Assembly (NCBI GenBank): GCA_023105745.1
Contig: JALGQZ010000013.1
Location: 10,845,105 to 10,909,104, forward strand
Length of the DNA: 64,000 nucleotides
Reading direction: 5' to 3'
Origin: Austropuccinia psidii
Taxonomy: Eukaryota > Basidiomycota > Pucciniomycetes > Pucciniales > Sphaerophragmiaceae
The notes under the pieces are model-generated. The model saw only the letters and a program-made list of their open reading frames with translations. It ran no database searches and was not told where the DNA came from. Positions 35,026-46,079 of this stretch are shown here, one piece after another. Position 1 is the stretch's first letter, and each line of letters begins with the position of its first letter. A program made the position numbers and the translations under genes.

Positions 35026-37159
35026 TGTCACAGGGGCTCTTCTAAATGAAGAGGGCCTGGCACTCAGTGAACAGACTTACTTATGGAGGGCTTAGAATAA
35101 ATACTCCCAATTGATAAGAGTGATAAAATAAGAGAATAAATTTCCAGTCATAAAATAATAAGCATTGAAAGTGTCACAACCATGGCAATTCACCTCCTTG
35201 GAACCCCGCATGGCATATCATGCCACAGTCCTTTTATGGCCAATCGGCCATATTCATCACCAGTGGCCAATATGGCCACGTCATCATCTTATGGACCATT
35301 TATGGCCATTTGTGTTTTGGGGCCTTCATGGCCCTTCACCTCAATCCAGAAGCCATAGCGGCAATTTATGCCCAATTGGGTATTTCTGGTCATTTCCCTC
35401 AAAACCAGGGGAAATGGCCCAAATGGCTGTTTTTGGCCATTTGGGCTCATAATGCCCATTTGCACATTTTGTGCACTTTGACGCAAAGTGTTCAAAAGAC
35501 ATTTTCCCGCCCTTTGGGCCAGTTTTGGGCTCAGAACCCAAAAGTGGCCAAAAACCCCGAAGGACCCAGAAACACTGTTCCAAGCTCTGAAGCCATCACA
35601 TCCATCTTTTCCCCTCTGTCTTTCCATCTCAAGACCTTTGGACGCAATCTTCTTTCCAATGAACCAATATGCCATAAATGATGTTATATATCATTGTGCA
35701 TCATTTTTCAACAGCAAAGCAATGGTGGCAATATCAAATGGTCATTTCAACATTCCAACATATCATCATGTCATCAAGGCACCCAATCATTCAGAGGACT
35801 CATCAAGGCTCAAGAGCAAGTGTTTCAGCGTCAAAGACCAATCACACCATCAAGATGTCATTGGATAATTCCATTCACAGTATTACTCAAAGGAAATACT
35901 GTTCAACCATTCTCAAGGGATTCAAGAGGAATTTCATTCATTCATTCATTCAATTCTCAAGTGTCAAAGCTCCATCCAATCCATCTTGGAAACCATATTC
36001 ATTTCAATACAGTCTGTATCCATCAAGAACTGTGTTTCATTCACAAGCATGGGAAATTCATTCAACCCAATTCAATTTCAATATTAGCAAGCTGTATCAA
36101 TTCCCAAAACAATCAATACAGCCTCAAGGATCAATACAGATCATTTTTCAGCCTGAAGAACTCAAGGTCCTAACTTTTCACATATACCGGCTACCCTTTC
36201 CATCCTGGGGGGTTTTCCCCAGTTGATTAATATACTTTGATTTTATTTTATCTTTATTTATCTTATCATTTTGTTAATTGAATACTGATATTATCAAGTC
36301 AGTCATTTAGCACCTTTTCTCTTATTCTTTCTTTGCCTGTCAATGGATATTTGGTGGTCATATCCTTACTAATTCCATTGTTCATTTTGGCAGGTTGAAA
36401 CAGTGATTAAGGACCTACTTGGTTGGCTCTTTGGCCATTTGGCTTCTCTTTCCTCTCATTGCATCTCATCTTGTACCTGCATATTTCTTAGAGGAATTTA
36501 TTCTTTAGTCTTTGGAGTCTTCCAAGTGAGTTCCCTGATTGCTGAGTGCCAGGCCACTCTTGTATTTCTGTCCAAGAGCCCCTGTGACAGAAAGATATGA
36601 GAGAAAAAAAACAAAAGCAATAGTAAAGAGCCAACCACAAATAATCCTGTATCACTGTTTCAACCTGTTCAGAAAAGATAAAAGGATTAATAAAGGATAT
36701 GGCCACCAGGACTCTACTGAACAGGTGAGGGAAGGCAAAGACTAACTTGATAATTAATAAAATAATATTTCTTTAATGAGAAATAAAATGATATTAAATA
36801 ATAAATCCAATATTTTAATTAACTGGGGGAAAACCCCCAGGTGGGTTAAAGGGGGCTGGTATATGTGAAAGGTTCCAGCCTGGAGTTTCAGTGCTGAGAA
36901 ACCATGATTGTATGATTGAGAAACCTGTATTTGAGATGTGAAACTCTATTGGTGTATCCAATACAGATATTTTAACCAATACAGGTGTTTGCACCTGTAT
37001 TGAAGGAAGGCCTGTATTTGGTGAATCCTGTATTGAGCTCTATTGAGGCTTGGAGCTTTATTTGGTGAATCTTCCATGAAACCCCTTGCTCATTAGGTGT
37101 TGGAAGATTTTCCATTAGTAATGAGGGGTAATGCCCTGCCTGTCTCCATGGCTGTGACA
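35026..37159 (-). repeat. Element D 5' LTR (split by solo LTR H)
   Basis: 35026-35171 plus 36595-37159, about 0.71 kb without the insert. It shares its R/U5-like half with LTRs C and H (GGTGGCCATATCC, ACAGGTTGAAAC, GAGTGCCAGGCC, GAGCCCCTGTGACA on the minus strand). It has a GTAAGT donor at 35080. Confidence 0.92.
35172..36589 (+). repeat. Solo LTR H
   Basis: 1418 bp, TGTCACAACCATGG...CCCCTGTGACA, flanked by a perfect GAAAG duplication (35167-35171, 36590-36594). The 3' 350 bp resemble LTRs C and D. The 5' kilobase is unrelated and includes a GGCC-rich, CpG-poor block (35200-35640). Donor-like GTGAGT at 36526. Several small ORFs in it have no homology and are not called. Confidence 0.93.
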
Positions 37160-40100
37160 GGAACAGAAGGAGAATTTGGCCCAAGGAAAGGACAACAGCC
37201 TAGTGGAAGCCCCTCAAGCCTCAAAAAGTGATAAAAAAGGACAATCAAGCCCCAAAGAGATATCAGAACGGCAAGCAAAAGGCAAAGTCCAAGTGGAACA
37301 AACCTTACCCAGCAAATTGCAGAATTCCAAAGTGGGAAAAAAGAGCCGTGGAAAATGTGTTCAATATGCCAATAACTCTGATAGAATTCAAAAACAAGGA
37401 GTAGTAAAGAATGAACCAAACCTTCCCAAAGAAATAGAAAATGTAAAACTTGTAACTCACTTTGAAACTTGTAATTAAAAAATTTTGGCAAAGCTCAACA
37501 ATTTTGAGTATATCTAACAAAAGTTGGTTAGAGAAATGTTACAAGTAAAAGCAGCACAAAATACCATTCTTGGTCTATAAAATGCAAATAGCGACAATAT
37601 TTTGTCTTTGAGGCATATTTGTGATGTAATTGAGTCCAAAGTCACTTTTCTCAATCAACCAGATGAGAATTCTATATCTTTTATCACAAAGAAAGTAAAA
37701 TATTTAAGAATACAAGTACAAAACATGGAAAATTCAACTGGTCACAATGCAGCTCCTTTCCAAAAACAATCAGAAAAAAGTGATAAAGCAAGACTTGAAT
37801 TTAAATAATATATTCAATCAAGTATCAAAAATATATCACTAAAAAACTAGCTACCAAGACATTTCTTGACAAGAATGTGTTAAACTTTAATAATGAATTA
37901 CAACATACAATTTTAAATAATGCAGAAGTGGATGCTGCCTGTAATTTTCAGGAAATTCCTATATTGGAGGAATGGCCAGCCTCCAGTGGTAAAGGAGAAT
38001 ATAATCATGTGGAATTTATGAAAAAAATTGATATTCTCAAAGAAGACTTTAACATACTAGATGAATACATAAGCTCCATATTACACTCATTACTTACCAA
38101 ATCAGAAAAGAATTGTTATTATAATGTGAGGCAAGACCATGGTACATACATTCTAGACCTTGGTGTAGAGAAAAAATTATTTCCAAATGGGCAAATGATT
38201 CCTGGAGATTTATAATGCAGAATTCTTTTGAAGAAGCCATTTTTAATATGGAGAGGAACAGCCCCATGTCCTGGTTTCTTAAACAGAAATAAAGATCAAC
38301 TGTTCTTCATCCTGGTATGTCTGAAACAATTTTACATAAAAGGATATTAATAAAGTGTGGTTATAGCCTTGAACATGCTATGAGAACCAGATGTATTAAG
38401 CCTTGCTCTACAGCACATTATATCAATTCCATGGAAGACATCATTACCTGAAAATAAATTGGTAGAAACTTGTATAAACCCCCAATAGACAATAAGGCTT
38501 GTGGTAAACCAATTTTATAACCAAATAAACCAAAAGACAGAGCTCCTTTTAAATGTCATAGATATGGAAATTAATTTCATTTGGCCAATACTCCCCAAAA
38601 AGAACAAGAATCAATTAGATAGAAGCTTAAAAAGCCAAAGAAACATAAGAAAAAAAATATTCATCCTTACATTAAAGTGATTCTGTACCTTCTGAAGAAG
38701 AACTGACAAATAAACTTAGTATAGAAAACATTACTGTATGTTTTGAATTCAAATAAGTGCATACTCACTTACCACAGTACAGTGATGAATTTATGGATCT
38801 TATATATGTACAAGATGCTCAAATGCAGAAACCCAAGTCTGCCAGAGGAAAGGGTTATACAGGTGGATCATCTTGTATCACTAATATTGTGATAAAAAAC
38901 AAAGAAGCCAATATACATCTTGACTTGGGTAATTTCTCCATTTTTGTTTGAAAATATCATGTTGAAAAGATTTTTACCCATTGGAAAGGACAATTGATTC
39001 AAATTGAAGGTACAAGATTCAGCAGTTCCAGCCAAGATAGGCACCCTTTGGGCATTTTTTAAGCAGAAACAATATTTCCTCACCCTGAAGGAAGTATCAT
39101 ACCAAAAGCTTAATTTGTTTTTATTAATAACTGCACTTCAAAGATTTTTATACTTGGAAATGATTATCTCAATATTTATGGTATCAATATCAATCATCAT
39201 AAAGGCAGATATTTCACTATAGGGGAAAATAAAAGACAAAAATTTGTTTTCCTCTAGAGAAGAAAGAAATAACTGTCATCAGAAAAGTATTAAATGTTAA
39301 TAAGGAAACATTTGTGTCATATTGGTTAGTTGAAGCACAAATTAGTCCTGAATTGACATTAGAAATGAAGGAAAACCTCATTGAAATTTCATTTCAATAT
39401 AAGGAAGCCTTTTCTTCTGATAATGAACCACTAGGGGCTGTTAAAGGCCAAGAAGTGGAAATTATGCTTAATGTGGAAAGACCTTACCCTCCACTATTAG
39501 GAAGACCAGATTACCCAGCTAGCTCCATGGCTAGAGAAGCATTGTAAACTCATATTAATGAGCTAATAAAACTGGCAGTCCTTAGGAGAGAAACATTGAA
39601 CACAATGAGGAGGTAAAAGACACAACTCCTGTAATCATTAATTGGCATAATGATAAATCAAGGATGGTTGGGGATTTCACAGCATTGAAAACCTATACTA
39701 TTCCAGACAGGTATCCAATTCCTGAGACTTTGACTCAATTATCCAAGGCAAGATTTATCACTTCCATGGATGCCCTTAAAGGTTTCCATTACAATTTTTT
39801 GACATCTCATGCTAGAAAACTATTGAGAATAATTTCTCATAGTGGTTTTTATGAATAGTTGAGGATTCCTTTTGGTATTAAAAATGCACCCTCTCATTAT
39901 CAAATAATGATTAATACCATTTTTCCACATTAATTATCAGAGTAATGGCTAATGATCTATATTAATTAAATTTTTATTTTCTCAGAAACCTGGAAATTTC
40001 ATTTAGAGAGACTTTAATTAGTACTTGAGAAAATTATTCAAGTGAACATGAAAATATCTCTTAAATAATTTAATTTTGGGCTTCATGAATTTAAAGCTCT

Positions 40101-41177
40101 AGGACATGTAGTTTCAGGACTAAGCCTTAGTGTTGATGAGAATGAAATGGCTGCAGTATTACTGAAACAAACGCCCCAGAACAAGAAATAAATGATGTCT
40201 TTCTTAGGCTTTTCTAGTTATGACAGGCAACACCTCAAAGATTTTGCAATCCATGCAAGATCCTTGTACAGAATTTGTGACCAACAACCTTTTTTTTAAA
40301 TGACACAAGAAAGGATTCAATCATATGATAAAATCAAGTATGCCTTAACCCATGCACCATTTTTATTGATTCCAGACTAGAAACTTCCTTTCAAGCTGTA
40401 TATTGATGCATGTGGTGAAGGTTTAGGTGCAGCTCTTCATCAAGTTCAAATTGTCAATGACAAGCCTTATGAAGTCCCAGTGGGTTTTATTTTAAGACAA
40501 ATTAAACTTACAGGGGCCAGATATGGAACAAGCCAAATGGAGTGCCTTTGCCTTGTTTGAGTTTTGTAAACACTACATTATTATCCTTATGGTAGTGTGT
40601 TTGAAGTCATTACTGATTTTAATGCATTCAAATCACTTCTTAACATGAAAACACCTAACAGAAACATGTTAAGATGGCAGATTGCTATACAGTAGTATAG
40701 AGGCAATATCACCATACTACGTGAAGCTGGCAATATTTACAAAAATTCTGATGGCTTGAGTAGATGGGCATTACCTAATACACCTGATAATCCTTCTTAT
40801 GTTCCTGCAAACGCAGAACCTCAAATTTCAATTTAAGGAATTTTTATCACAGATGTAGAAGCAGAATTCTTTGAAGAAGCTAGAGAAAGCTATAAGCAAA
40901 ATAGTAATTTTCATATTCTTACTTCTCTACTTGAAAACAATTTCAAAGATACAGCTTTGGCTAGCTCTTTGGATGATATATGGAAAAAACATATGACAAT
41001 GATAGATTTCATTTATTTGATGGTATCTTATATCATAGGTCTAAACACACATGTGTAGTGGTCTTATGTAGTAGAATTTTAATGAACACAATATTACTAG
41101 AGTTCCATGACAACATTCATTATATAAATCTGTCTGAAGACAGGACAATGGGAAAAATTAATACATGTGCTTGGTGG
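37160..41177 (+). pseudogene. Element E: heavily decayed gag-pol related to family A
   Basis: Plus-strand homologue of the family-A polyprotein with dozens of stops and shifts. Recognisable pieces: overlap of ORF X and gag N-terminus (37160-37478), capsid-like EEWPASSGKGEYNHVEF (about 37965), protease region with LDLGNF in place of LDPGAF (about 38920), RT pieces (39314-39900) with YIDD changed to YIN-stop near 39962, RNase H ([14 protein letters not shown], about 40400), NSDGLSRW (about 40750) and the start of the integrase. It is cut at CAWW (41177) by LTR G. The left end is cut by element D. Stops often arise at Glu codons (GAA to TAA). No function remains. Confidence 0.88.
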
Positions 41178-41527
41178 TGTCACAACCCTGCGAAAAGACC
41201 CTTCTCAATTGGTGTTTATGGAAAAGAAAGCCTCCACCAATATATGTTCAAATTGGCCTTATTCTTAATATTTGGCTATTTGGAACCTTATGGCGTGGAA
41301 TGGCCCCCAGGCCATATCCTTCATCATTGGCCTCCTTGGCCAATTCTCAATCCCACCAACCCCCAGGCCAATACCTTAACTTTTGGCCTGGGGGTTATTT
41401 GGCCTTCCAGGGTCCTCTGGCCCCTCTAACTCTATCCAAGGCCTTTGGCACACCCCCTTTTATTAGGGGGTTTGGGGCCTAAATGGCAGATTTGGGCCAG
41501 TTAGGCCCCCTATGGTCTGTAAGCCGT
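41178..41527 (+). repeat. LTR G, left part
   Basis: Starts TGTCACAACCCTGCGAAAAG, like LTR H for the first 10 bp, then becomes GGCC-rich. It is inserted in element E after GGTGG (41173-41177) and interrupted at 41528 by element F. It continues at 54402. Its far end is not in the window. Confidence 0.7.
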
Positions 41528-43384
41528 TGTGGAACTCCTTTTGGTGTGGGATTGGATAAGGCAGTCCTTGAGGGGGAAATCACAGGTAAACAGTTTTGAA
41601 TTGCTGAAATAATCCTGTAACCAAGGGTGCTAATGGTGTTTTAGCTGCCCCTCTGAATATACTAAACAATCTCCCTACAGAGCTCACAAATCAATATTTA
41701 AGATTGTGGCTTTACAACTAGAGAAGACTTTTCAGAAGTCTCTATCAGACCTATTCAATAATCAGACTAATGATAAAATAATAATAATTTTAAATAATAA
41801 ATTTGTAGGTGATTTCAAGATGATAAGATAATAATTGAGTAGATAAATAATAGATAAAATAGTACTGAGTGGTGATTTTAAGTTGTTTTCTTTGTTTAAG
41901 GTATTTTGTTTAATGGATAATAGTTTAATATGAGAAAATTTAGTAATAGTGATAATATAATAATATTGTTTGGTAGTTTTAAATAGTTGTTGTTGGTAAA
42001 TAATTTTGATAATATGTAAAATATATTTTGTGATAATAATAATAGTGTTAAAGATTTTCTTCTAGTGAGAAGAGTATAATATAAATATTTTGTTGAATAT
42101 GAATATTTCACTAATAGATGAATTTATAATATAGGCAGACCTACTGTTAACTACAGCTATTTATAAACCACTATTTAGTGTAATTTAATAACAATAATTT
42201 CTAGATTAACCTACTAGTAAGGGATGAATAATTATTCTCCTTCTTGGTATATAATTATTTGCATGAGGAAAGAGGAGAAAAATGAGAGAGAGAGAGGCCT
42301 CCTTTTATGTTGTGAGAAGTACCCATGGGCTCTCCATGTAAAGTGTTATTCTTGCCCTTGAGGTAATTTTGCTGGTGTCGATTTTTTGTAACAAAAGTCA
42401 GATGACCTATCTGCTACACTGTATTAGTAATCTTGCACAGCCTTGAGAGATTAATGCTAGTGTGTAAAATTGAGAATGGTGTCATATGACTGAGATATTT
42501 TTTCCATTTGTTTGGTCAAAATGAAGGTTGAGATGTTTTCCTTGGTGGGGATTTTGATAAAAATATCAGGTGACTTCTATTTTTCACTGCTTTAGTCAGC
42601 TTGCATATCCTCGAGGAATTAATGGTGGTGAGTTAAGGATGAAGGTGGTGTCATGTGAATAAGCCCCTGTATAATTTGTTTGTAAGATTAATTTAGTTCC
42701 AGGTGATCATGCTGTGTAATGTGGGGATATCTTCTTGAGTTTTAATTCTTGATTACTGTAATTGCTGTGTGGTTTACAGTTTTAGTGTATTCCCCTTGCA
42801 TGCAGCTAGTTGTATTTGATGACCCTGAGGCTGTGTACTGTACAGATCATATGCATGTGGACTGCATAAGTCTTATTTGGGCTCCTGTATTGTTGTGTAA
42901 TTTTTAAGTTTTCTTCTTTTTTTTTAGTGGATTTTCCTGTATTGAATTGAATTGGATACTGTCATAGGATCCTTGTGTCACATGAACTGTATTTGGTTAC
43001 TGTAATTGTTGGTAATATAGTCTTCTTGAGGGATTTAGAGTGGATATAATGTTACAATGTTACTTTTCCCATGTAATTTTGAGTTTCTGTATGTATTAAG
43101 CCTATTGTTGATCATGTAAGCCTTATATATAAGTTTTATTGTGTAACTCCATAAGATTGGACTCCTCTATTATTCATTTAATTATAGAAGTATATTGAAT
43201 ATTTCAATTCTGACTACCAAATCTTCCATTCCTCCCTACTGTTGATGTTATTCCTGGGTTTTTTGTGATTTAAGCATGTCCTTTGAGTTGTGACTTCCTG
43301 AATTAGTAATTGGGATCTTGATTTTTCAACTTTTAAATTTCCAAAAAATTTCTTGAAACTGGTAAAAAGGTATGGAATACCACA
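41528..43384 (-). repeat. Element F 3' LTR
   Basis: 1857 bp, bounded on the inside by the minus-strand purine tract at 43385-43401. Confidence 0.93.
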
Positions 43385-43401
43385 TCCCCCTCTCCATTTA
43401 A
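43385..43401 (-). other. Polypurine tract, element F, with two internal relatives
   Basis: Minus strand ends in AAATGGAGAGGGGGA directly before the 3' LTR. The same core recurs at 44449-44466 (ATTAAATGGAGAGGGGGG) and, weaker, at 43636-43650. Confidence 0.75.
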
Positions 43402-43750
43402 TGCTGTCCCCAGCATTCCAGTTTCAAGTACAGAATCCTGGGTTCATAAATGAGAATTTTCTTTCTTCAAATTTTTATTTCAATAAATTCAGTTGATAAT
43501 TTCCATTGATGGCTTGTTATATTGATTTTGAATCTCCATTTCTTCATATTTGATTTGTACCCTGTTGTTTCTTCTTTTTTGTTTGTTTATCCATGTTAAT
43601 GCTGTCCCATATCATGTATACTGATTTAGGGTGATTTCCCTCTCCATTTGATAAAAATCTTTCCAGCTATTAATGACTCCTTTTAATCAATTATTTCCAC
43701 CAGTATTGCCATAAAATAAAATAAACAAATAATATTAATAATAAATTGGT

Positions 43751-44249
43751 ACAGTTTAAGGTCTTATCCAGGACCAAAGCTTGAATTCTTGAAGTTTGTT
43801 TGATAAAAAAGATGATTTAGACAGTTTGAGGTCTTATCAAGGACCTTTTCTTGATGTAATTTTGTTTGATGATGGACAAAAATAAGGAAAATTGAGATAT
43901 TTAAACAGTTTAAGGTCATATCAAGGACCATTTATTGAGTTAAGTTGTTGATGATAAATAAATAAAAAAAATAGGAAATTTAGACAGTTTAAGGTCATAT
44001 CAAGGACCTTTTCTTCAATTGTTTTTTTTTTGTTGAATTGTCTTGATGAAAGATGAAATAATAATTAAGACAGTTTAAGGTCTTATCTAGGACCTTTTCT
44101 GAAATTGATTTTTTTTGTTGATAAGATATATAAAATATTTGGACAGTTTAAGGTCTTATCTAGGACCTCTACTTGAGTTGATTCTTGTTGAATTTGTCTT
44201 GATGAAAGATAAAATGATGATTTAGACAGTTTAAGGTCTTTTCTAGGAC
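43751..44249 (-). repeat. Seven-copy hairpin motif array in element F
   Basis: Seven copies of a 25-bp core, on the plus strand ACAGTTTAAGGTC-(TTATCTAG)-GACC, start at 43751, 43821, 43905, 43984, 44070, 44143 and 44225. Spacers of 45-61 bp do not align well. AGGTC and GACCT can pair around an 8-nt loop. On the element's own RNA (minus strand) the loop reads CTAGATAA or CTTGATAA/AT. Only the core is conserved. Confidence 0.9.
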
Positions 44250-44518
44250 CTTTTCTTGCAGTAATTTGGTTGTTATTATTGTTTTACTAATTTGATTGAT
44301 TTTGGTGAGTTTTGTTTTGTTGTCTTTCCTCTTATTGTATTTAACAATGTTGAGACCCCATATGTTCTTGAGTAAAATTAATACCCATGTCATCCTCTTC
44401 ATGACAGCTCTACACTATAACCCATTGATGATTATTAAATGGGTGGGCACCCCCCTCTCCATTTAATAATTGTGACCTACTTTTCATCTTTTATAATAAA
44501 GATGTGTTGTTTTGTTTT

Positions 44519-44519
44519 G

Positions 44520-44551
<32 letters not shown>

Positions 44552-44945
44552 AATGATAATAAATTTAATTTTCTTAATAATAATAATAAATTTAATTTTA
44601 ATAAATTTACTTTTAATTTTTTTTTAATAATAATAATAAATTTAATTTAATTTTACCAGTAATAATAATTTTAATTTTAATAATAAATAAGAATAATATT
44701 TTTAATGTAATATAAATAATAATAATAAATTAAATTTAATATAAATAAACAATGATATTTATTTATTTTATTATTTTTTTTTATTATTATTTATTTATTT
44801 ATTTATTTTTATTTTTTTAATAATAATAATAATTTTAATTTTAATAAATTCAATTTAATTTTAATAATATAATTTAATTTTAGTAATAATAATTTTTCTA
44901 ATTTTTAATAAATTTAATTTAATTTTAATAAATTTTTTTTTTCTC
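44519..44945. repeat. Low-complexity T run and A/T-only tract
   Basis: A run of about 27 T (44520-44547), then about 400 bp of AAT/TTTAATT-type sequence almost free of G and C. No gene seen. Confidence 0.9.
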
Positions 44946-45429
44946 TAATTTGAAGTAGCTGGGTGTGAATACTTCAAATTTGAAGTGTTTGGTTTTGTTT
45001 TCTAGCCGCGGGTGTCTCTTCTTCTGCCCGCTCAATTTGATTTTCTTTTTATCATTTTTTTTTTGTTTGTTTTATTATTAGTTTATTTTTTATTTATTTA
45101 TTTCTATTTATTTCCCAACGTTTCTTTTCTTTTGTTATTATCATTTCTTCTTTTCGTGGCTTCTTCCTCCATCTTTTGACGCCACGTCTGGTATTTCTAT
45201 GTTGCGGTTGGTTTCTATCAATGCCAATCCTTATTGTTGGCCGTAGTTACTTCGGTACGTTATTTTGTTTTTCTTTTATATATAGATTTTTTTTTCTTTC
45301 TTTTGATAAGGTATTGGCGGGTTTTAGGGTGTAATGCCGTGGCATGCATAAGTTTTGGGGCATATGCTCAGCGAGGTACGTCCTGCTTCGTTTCTTTTCT
45401 TTTTTTATTTTATTCATTCTTCGATCATA

Positions 45430-46079
45430 ATGCCTAACTTAGTGTTTTTTATGAATTCATCTGATGATGGTCAAGAGTCCATTATTGTATTTTATAGGGG
45501 GATCCGTTATTTGATCAATTGCGTTCGACACAATGATCCACAATCGACGATGGCTACTACTATTCCCCCCACTTCCTCTATTCCGATTATGAGTTTGCCT
45601 GAAGCTAACCTTGTTCAATCGACCTTGGCTTTTTTTAACGAATCGATCGGTCCAAATAATCCTTCTCCCGTTCGCACCAACGGTATTCATGGGCCAACTT
45701 CGTCCAAAATCGCATCCATCTTTGGCAATCGGATTCCCCCTTTTGTTGATAGTTCCCGGATTTCCTCACCTCCTTATGAACCCCGCGCTATTTCTCCTTT
45801 GGCTCCTACCTTACCATCACGTTGCGACAATCACTTCAACCAAATTTACGAGGCGTTCGATCGTCTATTCCGGCGTTACGTTCAGGACTTCCACGAAAAT
45901 TACCATGAAACAGCGGCATCATTGTCTAATCCTACCGGTTTTCGTTGCTTACGTTTGTCTTTACGTATGGTTATGGAGTTGTATAACCAAATGTCCGAGT
46001 ACGTTTTTTTTTTTTTTTTTACTAATTTGATTCTTTACGATGTAGGATCCTCGATGAAGAAACTGAATCATTGTCATAG
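45430..46079 (+). CDS. CpG-rich, intron-bearing gene segment carried in element F, function unknown
   Basis: Antisense to F gag. The surrounding segment 45000-46080 is rich in CG dinucleotides, unlike all neighbouring retroelement DNA. Main exon 45430-45998 (alternative Met at 45451) encodes a Ser/Pro-rich middle (PPTSSIPIMSLPEA, SSRISSPPYEPRAISPL) and a helical C-terminal part (NHFNQIYEAFDRLFRRYVQDFHENYHE, LRMVMELYNQMSE). Intron 45999-46045 (GTACGT..TGTAG, with ACTAAT as possible branch site) joins to ILDEETESLS and a stop at 46077-46079. Further GTACGT donors at 45255 and 45376 suggest upstream introns and exons, perhaps with a start near 45220. The TAG-ending acceptor at 45440 would drop the first Met. 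No domain is recognised. Best read as a captured host gene or gene part. Confidence 0.6.

Larger units (their letters stand above)
26087..37159 (-). mobile_element. Element D: minus-strand relative of element C
   Basis: Left (3') LTR truncated at 26087 by the family-A LTR. Right (5') LTR 35026-37159 is itself split by solo LTR H. Internal order on the minus strand is the same as in C: TTGATT leader, gag, frameshift site, pol with chromodomain, twin intron-like modules, antisense gene (here on the plus strand), purine tract. Many stops and frameshifts. No target duplication can be checked because the left end is lost. Confidence 0.93.

Noticed and set aside
35165..35681. Several 80-150-codon ORFs in solo LTR H on both strands
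   Set aside because: They arise from GGCC-rich LTR sequence, overlap each other on both strands, and have no homologue.
41896..42111. Nearly identical 71/77-codon ORFs in both LTRs of F (also 52876-53109)
   Set aside because: They are the same because the LTRs are copies. The translation is Leu/Asn/Tyr low-complexity from A/T-rich DNA.
43751..44249. Possible CRISPR array
   Set aside because: Spacing is 45-61 bp, spacers are A/T-rich and partly related, the context is a eukaryotic retroelement, and no cas genes are present.
45234..45437. 67-codon plus-strand ORF upstream of the captured gene
   Set aside because: It runs through the predicted GTACGT introns and is Phe-rich from T runs. More likely exon-intron sequence than a separate gene.
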